From Mytilus galloprovincialis (Eukaryota > Mollusca > Bivalvia > Mytilida > Mytilidae), in assembly GCF_965363235.1 (NCBI RefSeq), contig NC_134841.1, forward strand, positions 35,183,440 through 35,247,439: 64,000 nt of DNA, in the 5' to 3' direction. The position numbers and the translations under genes were made by a program. How positions within the stretch are numbered: the stretch's first letter is position 1; every line of letters starts with the position of its first letter. A model generated the notes under the pieces. The model did no database searches. It saw nothing but the letters and a program-made list of their open reading frames with translations, and had not been told where the DNA came from. This document shows positions 32,301 to 44,155 of this stretch, piece after piece.

Positions 32301-34334
32301 ATACAATGGGCCTGGAAAGGTTTAAATTGCCACATTATTAGCGAAAGATGATTATAAGGAACATTTTAATCAATTTTCTTTAATATTTGTATCTTACGAC
32401 GTTTCATTCTATCTGGATCTATCGTGTGGTAAGACAAGACAGTTAAAGCAACATGATCCGATTCCCACTTACATAATTTTGTCTTTGAAGCAGTACATGT
32501 TACTTTGTGTTTTGATATTTAAAGATAATGCGGATACAACCGACAATATTTAATGCAAATGCAACCTTTGTAACTTATTTCATTCCAAAGGGTACCCGCC
32601 TTAGGAGGTATAGTGAGGACAATATCCATCGAAAGAAAATATTAAGAGTTGTGTCAACAATGTTTTCAATGTTTTGCAAATGGTACCAGGATAGTTGTTT
32701 TTGAAAATACACTTATACACGTAGAGATGCAAGCCTAGTTAACTACCTGATTTCGTCGTTTAACATTTTATATGTTCCTGAATTTGAAATATTTGATTTT
32801 AATCTGAAGGAAAAGGTGTATAATACTATCCTTTGATGGAGAAACGTGGAAGCAACATGCTTCGTTTAGTTTTATATTTGAATACTGATTTGTTTGTTGT
32901 TAAAATATTTCAAAAATAGATGTCATACAAACCCTTAATAACTAATTGTTTAACCTAGTTGTCACCAGTTTGAATAGATTATGGATCTTCAAAATTTCGG
33001 ATTTTCAAGATCTATTACATTTGTATCTACGTTTCCTTTTTTGTAGAAAATGCTGTCATATGAGACGATTCATATGCTTGTTCCAAGTCAGGAACATCAC
33101 CAGTGATAGTCTTTATTCCTATTTATATGGGCTTGTACTAAAGGGAATCAGGTATAATTGAAAGCCTATCTCTACTTTTTTTTCACAAATGACGACACAT
33201 ATGTTCTAATTATTGTAACCACACCCACATTCCCGTTCTTTTGACCTCGAATGTGACCTACAGAACTAGACTTATCACCTATTTTGTACTCACATGAACA
33301 ATAAGACGAGTGTTACGTGTGATTACCATTTTCCAGGGGACATGAGATCACCCAAGGTTTGTGTTGCACAGTCTGTAGATTAATGTGTTGTTATTTGTGT
33401 ACGGTTTGATTAATCTTCAGTTTTTAATGCCATGATATTCATACTCAACATGCCCAAGTGATATATCAGAGTTTAAATATATCTCAAGTAAATTGTGATA
33501 AGTTCACACTATTATAGTTGGTGTGTTTCCATATGTTTTAGTTTGTAACCCGGATTTGTTTTCTCTCAATCGATTTATGACTTTTGAACACGAGTACACT
33601 ACTGTTGCCTTTTTTATGCTTATAAATTCTTTAATGGTAACGTAGAAGTTCTCCCAGTTATTCCATAAAACTATGATCAGAAAGAATTTTGGAGTAAAAG
33701 GTACCTTCTACTTATGAAATTATTGTCATAAGTACATGCTTTTTATTACCTTGAAATTGAAATAATGATGTGAAAAAAATACTCATCTTTTTTATTTTTC
33801 GTAGATTTACAGTCTTTGAACTAAATTTTATACAGATAATGATAAGTTGAATGAATAATGTCGTATGGAATTTTCATGGTGATTGTACTTTGCTTTGGTT
33901 TCACGAGTTGATCTTGGTTTCTGATGTTGGGACTAAGAGAAGATGTTATTTTCGATTCTCAAATTCATGTACATTGCTTCTTTTCAAAGAAATGGATCTT
34001 TTTCTTCCTATAACTGAAAAAAACACACTCGAGAAGTAATCATAATGTCATTCTTCCAATCCACAGTAACTTGAAACGTATACACATATTGGAATTTGTA
34101 ACTGACTTTTCAAAGCATAATTGAACTCTCTTAACGTAACGATTAATATAACTCGCATCCTTGATATTTCGGACGATCATGTAGTATTTATAATTCTTTT
34201 CTCCATTTAAACATTTAAATATATTATTTCAAAATGGCTACAAAGTGTCATATAGGAAAAATATGTTACGAAAACATACAATTCTATCTTTAAATTACAA
34301 TTAAATGTGATCAGGGTTTAATTATACGTCGTTA
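32301..34334. other. Intergenic, no gene seen
   Basis: AT-rich spacer. A possible worn fragment of family C ('caagtcaggaacatcaccag') lies near 33,085. No exon with a cysteine framework was found here. Confidence 0.4.
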
Positions 34335-34740
34335 TGAATAGCCTCGATATTAGTTGTATTTGGCAAAATCTTTCATAATTTGGGATCCTCAATCCTCACC
34401 AACTTCGTACTTTATTCGCCCTTTTGAACTTTTTTTTCAATCCCGCGCCTCTTATGTGTCTCATTAGATAATACGCCCATGTGACGTATACATTTTTAAG
34501 CCTGGTATATAAGATGAGTTTATTTACTGTATATTATTTTAATTAATTAAGTTAAGACAACATTTTGAATACGAGTTTATAACTGAAACATGATATGATT
34601 CACACAATTTCGTACTGTATTTGGCCTTTTTAACGTTTTGGATTCGAGCGAAAAATGATGAGTCTAATGTAGACGAAAATTGCGTCTGGCATAAATTCAA
34701 AATTTAATCCTGGTATCTTTGGTGAGTTTATGTATACATG
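34335..34740 (+). repeat. Family A repeat, two worn pieces
   Basis: 34335-34450 has 'ttggcaaaatctttcataat' and 'caacttcgtactttatt'; 34620-34735 repeats 'actgtatttggcctttttaac', 'ggattcgagcg' and 'tcctggtatctttggtgagt'. Compare with 41325-41790. Confidence 0.55.
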
Positions 34741-34829
34741 TTTACTAGAACTAATAGGGTAATGGAATTGTTGAAGAAGAAGAAAGGCAGTTTTTGTTTA
34801 CTTTAATGATACAATGATCAATTAACAAA

Positions 34830-34861
34830 CTATTTACCAGGGTAGTTCGCTGCAGTTGTTC
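34830..34861 (-). CDS. ShK gene 2 exon 8 (last exon, NYPGK-stop)
   Basis: Acceptor ttgtag above 34861; codon G|GA; reads GTTAANYPGK then TAG. Length 32 nt as in gene 1. GGTAAAT at the end could be mistaken for a donor, but the match with gene 1 (PFPGR-stop) shows it is coding. Confidence 0.78.
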
Positions 34862-37800
34862 CTACAATGAAAAAATAGAGATAAAAATATATCAGCGAAA
34901 TGTTTCTGTCACTTGTTTTGTGTAACATGTTTGCGGTTTCCGCTTTGTTGTATTGAATTGCAAACGATTTAAGTAATCTGAGTATAATTAAACGTTCAAA
35001 TTGTAAAGGAAATAGTTATACAATATTACAATTACAAGATAAGTAATTTTCAAACCTAATTAGTGCATATATAAGGAGGTTACAAAGGGTGCATTTCTTT
35101 CTACCACAAACGATGCAAACGACTAAGCGCGCACATCTTTTGATCATTTGTTTCTAAAAGTGGGACGAAAGATACCAAAGGGAAGTCAAACTCATAAATC
35201 TAAAACAAACTGACAACGCCATGGCTAAAAATGAAAAGGACAAACAAACAACAGCACACACGACACAACATAGAAAACTAAAGAATAAACAACACGAACC
35301 CCACCAAAAAACTAGGGGTGATCTCAGGTGCTCCGGAAGGGTAAGCAGATCCTGCTCCACATGTGGCACCCGTCGTGTTGCTTATGTGATAACAAATCCG
35401 GTAAATAGTCGAATTCGGTAGGTCACATTCATCAAAGGGAAGGGGATTGTAGCTACGACGTTAGGAACATATCCGATATCAATTCTGAAACGGTTATTCA
35501 ATAATGGTCAACCAACTCGTGATGGCGTCCGTAAAATTTCTAACATACGTTTGCAAAGTTTACATAAATTTTGACAAACTATGCAATCGCTAAAGCATGC
35601 GTCTACAGTTTGTTGTTCGTCGTTTGTTAGTACAAACGCTACATTTGTTTCTAACTTGAACTTGATTAAACGATATACTTTTTCTATGTTTGTAAAATAT
35701 CTGTTTACCAACAACATGTGCATGCATAATTGAAAGTTCAAACAGGGTCAGTAAAGACTTATCAAACGTTGTTTTTGTTTCTACTTTCGTATCGTTTAGG
35801 AAACAACAACAAACGCCACACAACGTTTACAAAATTTTGGTTAGAAAGAAATGCAGCCAAAGTATATCAAGATACACGTTTAGTTTAAACAATATTTTAT
35901 TCAAATAAATTGAATTGAATTGGGCAACAGACAAAGTCTATGTAAGGCCTCTCCGCACGTTAAATTCCAGTAATTAATCTTGATTCATGTTACAATAGAA
36001 GCAACAACCAAAACAACACACACACAAAACTGAAAACGTACATTTAAAAATCATATTTGCACAATAAAGATGGAAGGATACACCGATGCAAGCATGTCGT
36101 TCATACGACTTTGGAAACTTATGTTGAGCCCTCATTTGGTCCAATTAATTACAAACGAAGTTAATAATTCTATTCCGGCGTTGTTATGACGTAAATTGAA
36201 TTTTAAAGAAGTCGGACGATTCGTCTAGCAACCAATATACAAGCACTAAAATACTAAACTCCGAAGCTCAAACACATTAAACGAATGGACATCAACTGTC
36301 ATATTTTTCATAATTCACACCTTATTTATGAAAAAAATTATCTAAAACTGTTTACACATACCTGAAGGTGTACCTGTAATTTAAATGAAAACAATGTGAA
36401 AACAATTCAACACCAACAAAGATGATATTTCTTTAAGATTTTTGTGAAGAGCAATTAAGCTTTTTTTTTATATAGCGGAGATAGGATAATGACAAAAACA
36501 TAGGAAATAGACAGATTTGTGTTGTTGTTGCGTGCATTCAATGTATGCGTAAACTTCTTAATATGCAATTTTTATTTTTCCTGTTTTCTGTAAGTCCTCC
36601 AGATTTCATATCATTGAATGACACTGTGTATTTTCAAAGCTATAATATGTTCAGAAATTAAATGAGGTTAATTAGATAAATGTTCAAGGTTTGAACAGAT
36701 GATCATGAATATGCTCTGATACATCTTGTGTTTAAAAGTTTGATTGTTAGAATTATTCTTTACAGAAATACAGACACATGTATCAACGAATGTTTCGCGC
36801 ATTCAAGAATGACCAGTTTTCTTTATGAATGTGACATACAAGTTTTATCACTTCCAAAAGGATTACAGCAATTGTCTTTGTTAATTAAAAACACTCATCA
36901 GTGACGCTCGAATAAAAAAATGTTAAAAAGGCAAAAAAAAAAAAGTACGAAGTTGAAGAGCATTTAGAACCATAATTCCTAAAAGTGTTACCAAAGAGAT
37001 GATTTTCATGAAATGGCTTCTTACCAGCAGTACTACCACCAGAACAGAAGCCGCAATGTTGGTTACAATTTTCCTCTGCCCAGTCTTTGTATTTATCACT
37101 TGTACATATTTCTCCAGGATATCGGTAACAGCTTTGTATTTTATTTCTGCATGGGGGTTTCACAGTTGTTGGTCCTGTAAGATAAATATATTTTATTCTA
37201 TATTTTATTTTCGAAAAAAGCTAAATGCTTAACCATAAAAATAATATACTATTTTTATATGAATGTTATCATAAAAAATTTCAATTGTTTCAATTGTTTT
37301 TATATTTCCTAGTCTACAAATATGAGGTTATATCAATATTGAGTTTGATTACCAGCCCTAAAAGCAGTGGTTATGGAGACAAAACCAAAAATCCTATTTA
37401 GTAAAAGTTTACAGTTAATGAACGAGCATCTCTTTGATTTAATAAACTCTTAAGAATAAAAAAATACTCACCACCACAAAACCCACAATATTGTCTACAG
37501 TTGTCTTTTGCCCAACTATAATATGCTCCGTGACATGAAGCTTTTCCATATTGTTTACAATCGTCATGTTTATCTACACATACTACAAAAAGAGCGAAGA
37601 AAACTTTATATATTTTATCGTATATTTTCACTTTAAAACTTGGATTTTAATTATCTCATCAACATATTTATTCAAAACCTTATCAGTAATTGATCCTGCT
37701 AATTTTAATATTTATATAGACATTATTGTGTTGAATTCGTGGTGGCTGAGTGGTTTAAGTATTCTGAGTAGTCTTTCTACAGCATGCATGCACCGTTAAC

Positions 37801-40800
37801 ATTTATATTGTTAATTCGATCACAGCACGTGATAGGTGCGTACGACTCGGATATCAATAAACTAGAATGTCTAGTTTTCCGAAGGAATGAACATTCAGAT
37901 ATTTTCCTTAATAAAAATAAACTTGCCACCAAGAGAGCTAACTATCCTTTAGTCTTGAAATGGCTTTAAACACTAATAATCAATCAGTAAATATAATAGC
38001 GTTTGTTGGTTCATTTGATTTAAAAAAAAATAATTGGTGTAACATTTACCATTTTAAAGAGTAAATGACATTCAAATCAAAATGCCACCAAGTTATTTAA
38101 AAAGAATATTTATACATACACGCCGGGGATATAGTTGTGATGGGTGGTAACATATTGGCTGAAAAAATTTCAAATAACTAATAAAGGTACATGTATGAGG
38201 AACATATATATATCTTTTGTATTACTATGCAATGAACAAATAATATTATGACAAGCATCATTATATATTTTTCGGATGCCTCAATAGTCAGTGCTTTTTT
38301 TTAAAAACTTAAATGATCTATAACAAATCTTTCATAAATTCTCCGTATAAAGATTTAAGATAACTCCCCAAGACAGAGTTGACCTTGGATGAATTTGTCT
38401 ATTAGATCACTTTTGGTCATATAGCCCTTTTATTGTGATTTAGTCTCATACATTTATAAAGACACATGTTTTAGCTTGGATGTTTTTGATGAAGATAAAA
38501 ACAGGAAAACTATTCGGACGAACGAAAAAAATTAAGAAATCTGTTTTACATTTAGAATGTAATGTAAGAAACATTTTCAAGTACTGCATATAAAAACATA
38601 ACAAAACAAAAATGAAGGCCTTCAATACTATAATTACACCAAATATCAACGATATAATAACTATAAACAACCGTAGATAGCTAAGCATGATCAGTCAATT
38701 ATATCACCATACAATAGGCATATATGCATATCATAGCATGCTCGTCATCATACGAAGAATCTAGAGATGTGAAGAAATACAGAACATGGCTGCAAAGAAA
38801 TTCATAGAAGGCAAAAACACCGGAGACTCTATCTAACATTTTAAGAATTAAACAGGCAATCTCGGAAGATTTCATGAAAAATTAATCTGATGTAATTCGG
38901 AATATGATCAATCGAATGATATCAATGTTTGCTAATAACCTGAAGATTATGAGTTTAAATAACTCAAAATTTAAACAATCAAAACCTTAACAGAAATATA
39001 GTTACAAACTTATTAATATGAGATGTATCCTTAAATGCAGAACTAGATGGGAAAATATGATTAAAATTATTCACATTCGGATTAAAAAGACAATATATTC
39101 AGTTGAAATTTATGCACATTGAATGTCTGATATACTGGATGTACATTATATGCCTACCTGGACATAATCTACAGTATAAACGACAGCTTTTATTAGCCCA
39201 CGCAATATACTTTTGATCAGTACACACAGATTTCCCGAAGATGTCACAGTCAGTTCTGGTGTCGACACAAGGTAGTGCCGAAGTTATTGGGCCTATCACG
39301 TGCGATGCTGTAGTAGCAGATTGTGTAGTTGCTGCAGTTGATGTAGTTGCTGCAGTTGGTGGTTTATTGACTAAATGACATAAACGCACATTGATAAAAT
39401 AAAATATAATCATGAAGATAAAATAAACAAAAAAAGTTTAATCTCATTCCTTCAAAAATAAAGTTTTTGTATTTCGTTACCTATACATTTTTTGGTAGTA
39501 TATTAACGTTTTTGTGAAAGGAACTTTCTGCGTGATTTTGGTGTAGGATTTTATTTAAAATTCGAAAAGTCTAACCAATTAAAGAACGAGGAAGAGTTAT
39601 CAGTATTTTTTATAGGAACATATTTGATAGTATTGTTATATTGATGTGGAATAAACCTTCATGATCATAAGCATTGATGGAGCCTTCTTAAGGTTTCCAT
39701 TTTTAAGGGCTAGAATTTGACACAGTACAATTGGAGTTGAATTTACGCACAATGTTGACTGCTGTAGCCCACGTTTAAATTATTTTCCTATTATATCCGT
39801 TTGTTTTGCTTTCAATACGATAGTTTTTAACTTATTCGTTTATATGTATTGTTGCATTAGGTCGATAACTCTGCTGCCTGGTGAACTATTAGTACCAGAG
39901 GGAATCTCAAGCTCAGTAGTCAGTACTTCGGTACTGACATGATTTAAACCCATCCTTCTTAAATTGCCCGTTAATAAACTTTGAGCCAAGGCTCCGTGTT
40001 GAAGACCGTACCTTGACCTATAATGGTTTACTTTTATAAATTGTTATTTGGATGGAGAGTTGTCTCATTGGCACTCATACCACATCTTCCTAAATCTATT
40101 TGAAATTATAAAGAAACTAAGGTTTCAACTCCCTCAGGCAAAGCTAACCTAAGATGGATTTTACCTTTTTAATTTTATTCGTCAAATACCTCTTCAAATG
40201 TTTCGCTTTTTATATATCCTTGGATTTCAAATATTCGGCTTTGAGCGTACTTGATAAAGATCAATACGGAAAAATGCTTCATTTGCAATGCATTGTTATA
40301 TGATATTATGTATCACGTATTATCCCTGTTTGAAAGCTAACGATTACTTTAAACAAAATTGATCGGTCGAACATTATACTTGCATGTTTCTCACCTTGGC
40401 AGAATCCACAAAAGTGTCGACAATTTTCCATTGCCCATGCTGTATAGGGGTCCTGGCAAGCTCCTTGGTCAAAGGAAATACAATTTGTCATTTTATCCGT
40501 ACATACTGAAAATATAACAACATTGGTATAATACAAATGTCCTTATCTTACATTTATTTTAATAATTATAACTTAATAAAAGTATACTAACTTGCACTAC
40601 GATGTCTTACTCGAAACAAAAGGTTGGAACATTGATTTATATGAATATGTGTAATAAAGGCAACGTTGTATACGACTGTTCAATAGTCATTTTCAATTAT
40701 TTTCGATTTAGCAAAAGCAAATCCGGGTAGCAAAGAAAAATAGTTATCAAAGGTATCAGGATTATAATTTAATACTCCGACGCGCGTTTCGTCTACATAA

Positions 40801-42984
40801 GACTCATCAGTGACGCCCAGGACCCAAAAACAGAGGAAATCACATGAACTATAAGAAAGCAGCAAGAGAACAAAACAAAAACCACTGAACTACAACAAAA
40901 GCAAACGCCAACATGCATATAAACGGACACTAGATTTCAACTGCCATATTTCTGACTTGGTACAGGAACTTTTAAGAATAATTGGTGGATTGAACCTTTG
41001 TTTTTGGTTAGCATTTTAATGGTATGTACTAATTCTACATTTGTCGATAAACGTTTTCAATTATGTCTTGTATAGGTGTCATGATACAATTTAATGATGG
41101 ATAAACCCCTAAATAAACCTTATATGTGAAATATTAATACATGTTAACACTGTAACACGAAAAGAACCGTTTTTAGTGCTAACAATTTGTCTTCTTAAGA
41201 CGATTTTGCGAAAATCAAGTGTATAAAATTTGAAGCCTTGCACATAAGTTAGCACTGCCGTCATGCAATAATTAATATAATGAATATAATTATAAATTTT
41301 ATGACCAAAGATGCTGAAATTATTTGAAGCACTTCGGTTTGTCTACCCTAGGGCATTGATGATCGTACCCATATTTGGAAATCTTTTTCCTGGTATCTAT
41401 GATGAGTTTATTTACACCCACTGGGTCCATGCCACTGCTGGTGGAGATTTATTTTCCCGATGGTATCACAAGCCCAGTAGTCAGCACTTTTTGTGCTGAC
41501 ATGAATTGTCATTGATATGGTTATATTTATAAATATTAACAGTTTACCAAATTTTTGGATTTTTTTAAATACTAAGGCTAATACCTCAGACATAGATGAC
41601 CTTAGCTGTGTTTGGCAAAACTTTTAGGAATTGTGGTCCTCAATGATTCTTCAACTTCGTACTTTATTTTGGCCTTTTTAACTTTTTTGGATTCGAGCGT
41701 CACTGATGAGTCTTTTGTAGACGACACGCGCGTCTGGCGTATATACAAAACTTAGTCCTGGTATCTATGATGAGTTTATTCTCAATGCTATTATTGATTT
41801 GGTTTTCAAATATCTTTATTCAATTGCAATTGATAAGATTATTATAAACAACACGCTCGTTTATCATACTAAATCAGAAGGCTTGTATATTTTACGGCTT
41901 TGGAATACCACTTGATTTTGTGAAATTTTAAGATCCCCAATACATAGATTCAACTACTGAGCAATACCAATACACATCGATCTCACTTATAGAGTGAATA
42001 CGGATTATAAAATGAATTCATCCTTTCAATAATTTCCTTGACGCTTTAACGAGTTGGTTGACTTTCATTGGATATCTGTTTCACATATGAAGATAGATAT
42101 GATGCAATTATCTAAACCATAATCTTATCCAAGTTTCTCGAAAGTGACTCCTCCAAAATATTTTATCGACTTGTCATCGGATTTGTTCTTGCATGAACAA
42201 CACAGTATGAGAAACGTGTGGCAAGGATATGCTTACCCTTCCAGCGCACATGAAATCCCCCCGATTATTTGGTCGTGTATGTGTTGCTCGGTCTTCAGTT
42301 TTCTATTTGTATTTGGCAGAAGGCTGTCGGTCTTTTTGTCGTTTGTCGTTTTTCGTTTAACTTGGCGTTGTCACTCTGTATCCGAGTTGTTTGGTTGAAT
42401 ATTTAATTTGTATAGTTTGTCTCTCGTTCAAAAAGTTTGGAAATGATATACACTTTTTTTCTCGCTAAATAACTATTGCTTCAAATTTAAAACTATATCA
42501 TCTGTCCACCTCTGACAAATAATCAACAGTCTAATGAAATAATAAAACAACAGGCTATATTTAGAAATTTTCGACTGATCTTGTTCTGGCGTTGAAAATT
42601 ATGTAATGCACATGTTGAGTATATAGTTCAAATATAATGTGTTATAATGGCCTCCTAAATAAATATTGCAAGTGTTTTTTTAAGAGTTGGTCGCACTCCT
42701 GAAAAACCAATTATTAAAAAAAAAAACATCTACTCTCAATATGTGAAATGTAGGGATTATTGTCCAATTTATTTCAAATGTTTATGGATAAACAGCGTAA
42801 TATTACCTGCCGTTTCTTGTTTTCAAAAGTAAGACATTGCCTTATGAAAAAAAAAAACCAACATCACATGAAATAAATATAATAAAAACATACGTGCATC
42901 AGCTATATTTCCTGTTAAGAACCCAAATGCTTGACCATAAGTCTGAATTAAAATTGATGACAAAAGTAATAACGAGTTCAACAT
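34830..42984 (-). CDS. ShK gene 2: secreted protein with four ShK domains (eight exons, complete)
   Basis: Exons on the minus strand: 42984-42894, 40505-40395, 39370-39158, 38158-38120, 37582-37472, 37174-37025, 36373-36362 and 34861-34830. The total is 759 nt, 252 residues plus TAG. All introns are GT-AG and phase 1. The signal peptide is MLNSLLLLSSILIQTYGQ. ShK domains lie in exons 2, 3, 5 and 6. Exon 3 also carries a Thr/Ala-rich stalk of about 25 residues that is absent from genes 1 and 3, a likely O-glycosylated spacer. Exon 4 is a 13-residue hinge (LPPITTISPA), exon 7 a 12-nt micro-exon, and exon 8 ends AANYPGK. The layout matches gene 1 exon for exon, so they are tandem duplicates. The role is unknown; export to the outside or lumen is inferred. 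Confidence 0.88.
35155..35560 (-). repeat. Family B retroelement 3' end
   Basis: Read on the minus strand it ends '...tttggtatctttcgtccc'. It includes 'gaacaacacgacgggtgcc'-like words and 'cttacccttccggagcacct'. The first part carries a worn copy of the KFYGRHHEL coding end seen at 45572-45787. It lies in intron 7 of ShK gene 2. An old, broken copy. Confidence 0.6.
35561..36361. other. ShK gene 2 intron 7 remainder
   Basis: No gene seen. Simple 'caacaacaa'/'acacac' runs near 36,000-36,030. Confidence 0.4.
36362..36373 (-). CDS. ShK gene 2 exon 7, a 12-nt micro-exon
   Basis: The minus strand reads attacag|GTACACCTTCAG|gtatgt. With phase 1 on both sides it adds Gly-Thr-Pro-Ser. It occupies the place of the 66-nt linker exon 7 of gene 1. 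Skipping it would keep the frame, so it could be optional. The call rests on splice-site strength and position only. Confidence 0.55.
36886..37017 (-). repeat. Family A repeat fragment
   Basis: 'ctcatcagtgacgctcgaat', 'aagtacgaagttgaagagca' and 'attcctaaaagtgttaccaa' match the reverse of 41325-41790. It ends only 8 bp from exon 6 of ShK gene 2. Confidence 0.65.
37025..37174 (-). CDS. ShK gene 2 exon 6 (ShK domain 4)
   Basis: 150 nt, phase 1-1. Linker GPTTVKPP, then spacing 6-7-12-3-2 with DKYKDWAEENC and NQHCGFC, then SGGSTA. Confidence 0.9.
37472..37582 (-). CDS. ShK gene 2 exon 5 (ShK domain 3)
   Basis: 111 nt, phase 1-1. CVDKHDDCKQYGKASC, then AYYSWAKDNC and RQYCGFC; spacing 6-7-11-3-2. 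Closest in sequence to gene 3 exon 5 and gene 1 exon 5. Confidence 0.92.
37735..37945 (+). mobile_element. tRNA-derived SINE
   Basis: 'gtggctgagtggtttaag' is a clear RNA polymerase III A box of Leu/Ser-tRNA type, and 'ttaattcgatcac' is a worn B box about 70 bp on. A body of about 130 bp follows and ends in an A-rich stretch. It is not a working tRNA gene because the arms do not pair. It lies in intron 4 of ShK gene 2. Confidence 0.55.
38120..38158 (-). CDS. ShK gene 2 exon 4 (hinge)
   Basis: 39 nt, phase 1-1, acceptor tttcag and donor gtatgt. Encodes NMLPPITTISPA, shorter than the 51-nt hinge of genes 1 and 3 but with the same TTxxPA end. Confidence 0.75.
38159..39157. other. ShK gene 2 intron 3
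   Basis: AT-rich, no gene seen and no repeat family recognised. Confidence 0.4.
39158..39370 (-). CDS. ShK gene 2 exon 3 (Thr/Ala stalk plus ShK domain 2, CRLC type)
   Basis: 213 nt, phase 1-1. Begins VNKPPTAATTSTAATTQS, a mucin-like stretch of imperfect AATT repeats, followed by PITSALP. Then CVDTRTDC..FGKSVC, KYIAWANKSC and RLYCRLC, spacing 6-7-12-3-2. The stalk makes this exon 78 nt longer than in genes 1 and 3. Confidence 0.9.
39975..40100 (+). repeat. Family D end fragment
   Basis: One copy of the 107-bp unit: 'aaggctccgtgttgaagacc', 'ataatggtttacttttataa' and 'ctcattggca', in intron 2 of ShK gene 2. Confidence 0.75.
40395..40505 (-). CDS. ShK gene 2 exon 2 (ShK domain 1)
   Basis: 111 nt, phase 1-1. 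CTDKMTNCISFDQGAC, then DPYTAWAMENC and RHFCGFC; spacing 6-7-11-3-2. Confidence 0.92.
40735..40815 (-). repeat. Family A repeat fragment
   Basis: 'cgacgcgcgtttcgtctac' and 'gactcatcagtgacgc' on the plus strand, the reverse of family A. Confidence 0.65.
41325..41790 (+). repeat. Family A repeat, long copy
   Basis: Bounded by two copies of 'tcctggtatctatgatgagt'. The interior has 'cagtagtcagcactttttgt', 'cctcagacatagatgacct', 'tcaacttcgtactttatttt' and 'gacgacacgcgcgtctggcg'. 43700-44155 is an inverted, tandem-extended copy. The class is unknown. It lies in intron 1 of ShK gene 2. Confidence 0.75.
42140..42440 (+). repeat. Family B retroelement 3' end
   Basis: 'atgaacaacacagtatgaga', 'gatatgcttacccttccagc' and 'tcagttttctatttgta' with 'cgttgtcactctgta' match the reverse of 35155-35400. 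An old, broken copy. Confidence 0.6.
42894..42984 (-). CDS. ShK gene 2 exon 1 (signal peptide)
   Basis: 91 nt: 30 codons and one base, donor gtatgt. MLNSLLLLSSILIQTYGQ then AFGFLTGNIADA. The leader tgacagtatacaATG is identical to that of gene 3. Confidence 0.88.
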
Positions 42985-43018
42985 TGTATACTGTCAAGAT
43001 ACGGCCTAGAGAAAGAAT

Positions 43019-43065
43019 GATCAGATAATACTTGCACTGTAGACAGTCTTAAGTGATAAGATAAT
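43019..43065 (-). promoter_or_regulatory. ShK gene 2 proximal promoter block with double GATA motif
   Basis: On the minus strand ATTATCTTATC (43065-43055), then CAGTGCAAGTATTATCTGAT (43039-43020), then CATTCTTTCT. Gene 3 shares CAGTGCAAGTATTATCTGAT exactly. The GATA pair starts 81 nt before the ATG. Confidence 0.7.
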
Positions 43066-43699
43066 ATAACATTCAACTCATCTAGACAGAGAAATGTCAT
43101 TCTTCATCGGTATTATTTAATACTTTAATCAGTTTAATTTTTCGATATATTTTGTAGTAAAGGTTGTAATATGATTCTTCAAATTAAAAAGTTAATATTT
43201 TTATATACTTTCATAGGTAAATAAAGGCAACAGTAGTATACCGCTGTTCAAAATTTATAAATCGCTGAGGCAAAAAATAGTCAATGTAACAACTATCTTT
43301 TGCCCACTTAAGTTAGTACAAATTTATTTAATAATAGAGAAACAATGGCATATTATGATGATAATATGTTGAATAACTTCAAATAAACATATGAATATAA
43401 AAGTTTGATTTCTAATTCTCCTACGGATTTTTTAACATGAAAGTTATGTACAATACAAACGTAGTATGTTAATGCTTAGTAAACGTCACATTATGCAATG
43501 TACAAAACAGAAAACAGGGTAATGAAAATCTATCAAAATAATTCACAGTTAACCGAATGATAGTATTCAGTGTTTCATCAGGGCTAAAATACCCTGCTAA
43601 CCTATGCAAACATCACCCGTTACATGATTCAAAAATAGCTAAATTAGAAACATGGCACAGTTCAGATAGCAACAGCGACGTTCAAGTAACAACAGATGT
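43066..43699. other. Upstream region of ShK gene 2
   Basis: No gene seen. AT-rich; any distal control sites cannot be told from sequence alone. Confidence 0.4.
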
Positions 43700-44155
43700 A
43701 GGTAAATAAACTCATCATAGATACCAGGACTAATTTTTGTACATACGCCTGACGCGCGTTTCGTCTACAAAAGACTCATCAGTGACGCTCGAATCCAAAA
43801 AAGTTAAAAAGGCCAAATAAAGTACGAAGTTGAAAAGCATTGAGGACCAAAATTCCTAAAAGTTTTGCCAAATACAGCTAAGGTCATCTATGTCTGAGGT
43901 AGAAAAGCCTTAGTATTTAAAAAAATCCAAAAATTTGGTAAACAGTCAATTTATAAATATAACCATATCAATGATAATTCATGTCCGCACAAAGGTGCTG
44001 ACTACTGGGTTGGTGATACCCTCGGGGAAATAAATCTCCACCATCATTGGCATCGACCCAGTGGTTGTAAATAAGCTCATCATAGATACAGGGACTAAAT
44101 TGTGTATATTCGCCAGACGCGCGTTTCGTCTACAAAAGACTCACAGTGACGCTCG
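43700..44155 (-). repeat. Family A repeat with a second partial unit in tandem
   Basis: 'taaactcatcatagatacca' opens the first unit at 43,708, and 'taagctcatcatagatacag' opens a second at about 44,070, which then repeats 'agacgcgcgtttcgtctac'. The period is about 365 bp. Inverted relative to 41325-41790. Confidence 0.8.

Noticed and set aside
32580-32640. Alternative last exon of ShK gene 2 (acceptor-like ctcctaag followed by a short frame)
   Set aside because: Reading exon 8 at 34861-34830 to its own stop gives the same 32-nt length and PG-basic end as gene 1, a better solution.
43285-43310. Minus-strand WAKDSC, resembling part of an ShK domain
   Set aside because: No cysteine framework before or after it and no splice sites; probably chance or a relic too short to call.
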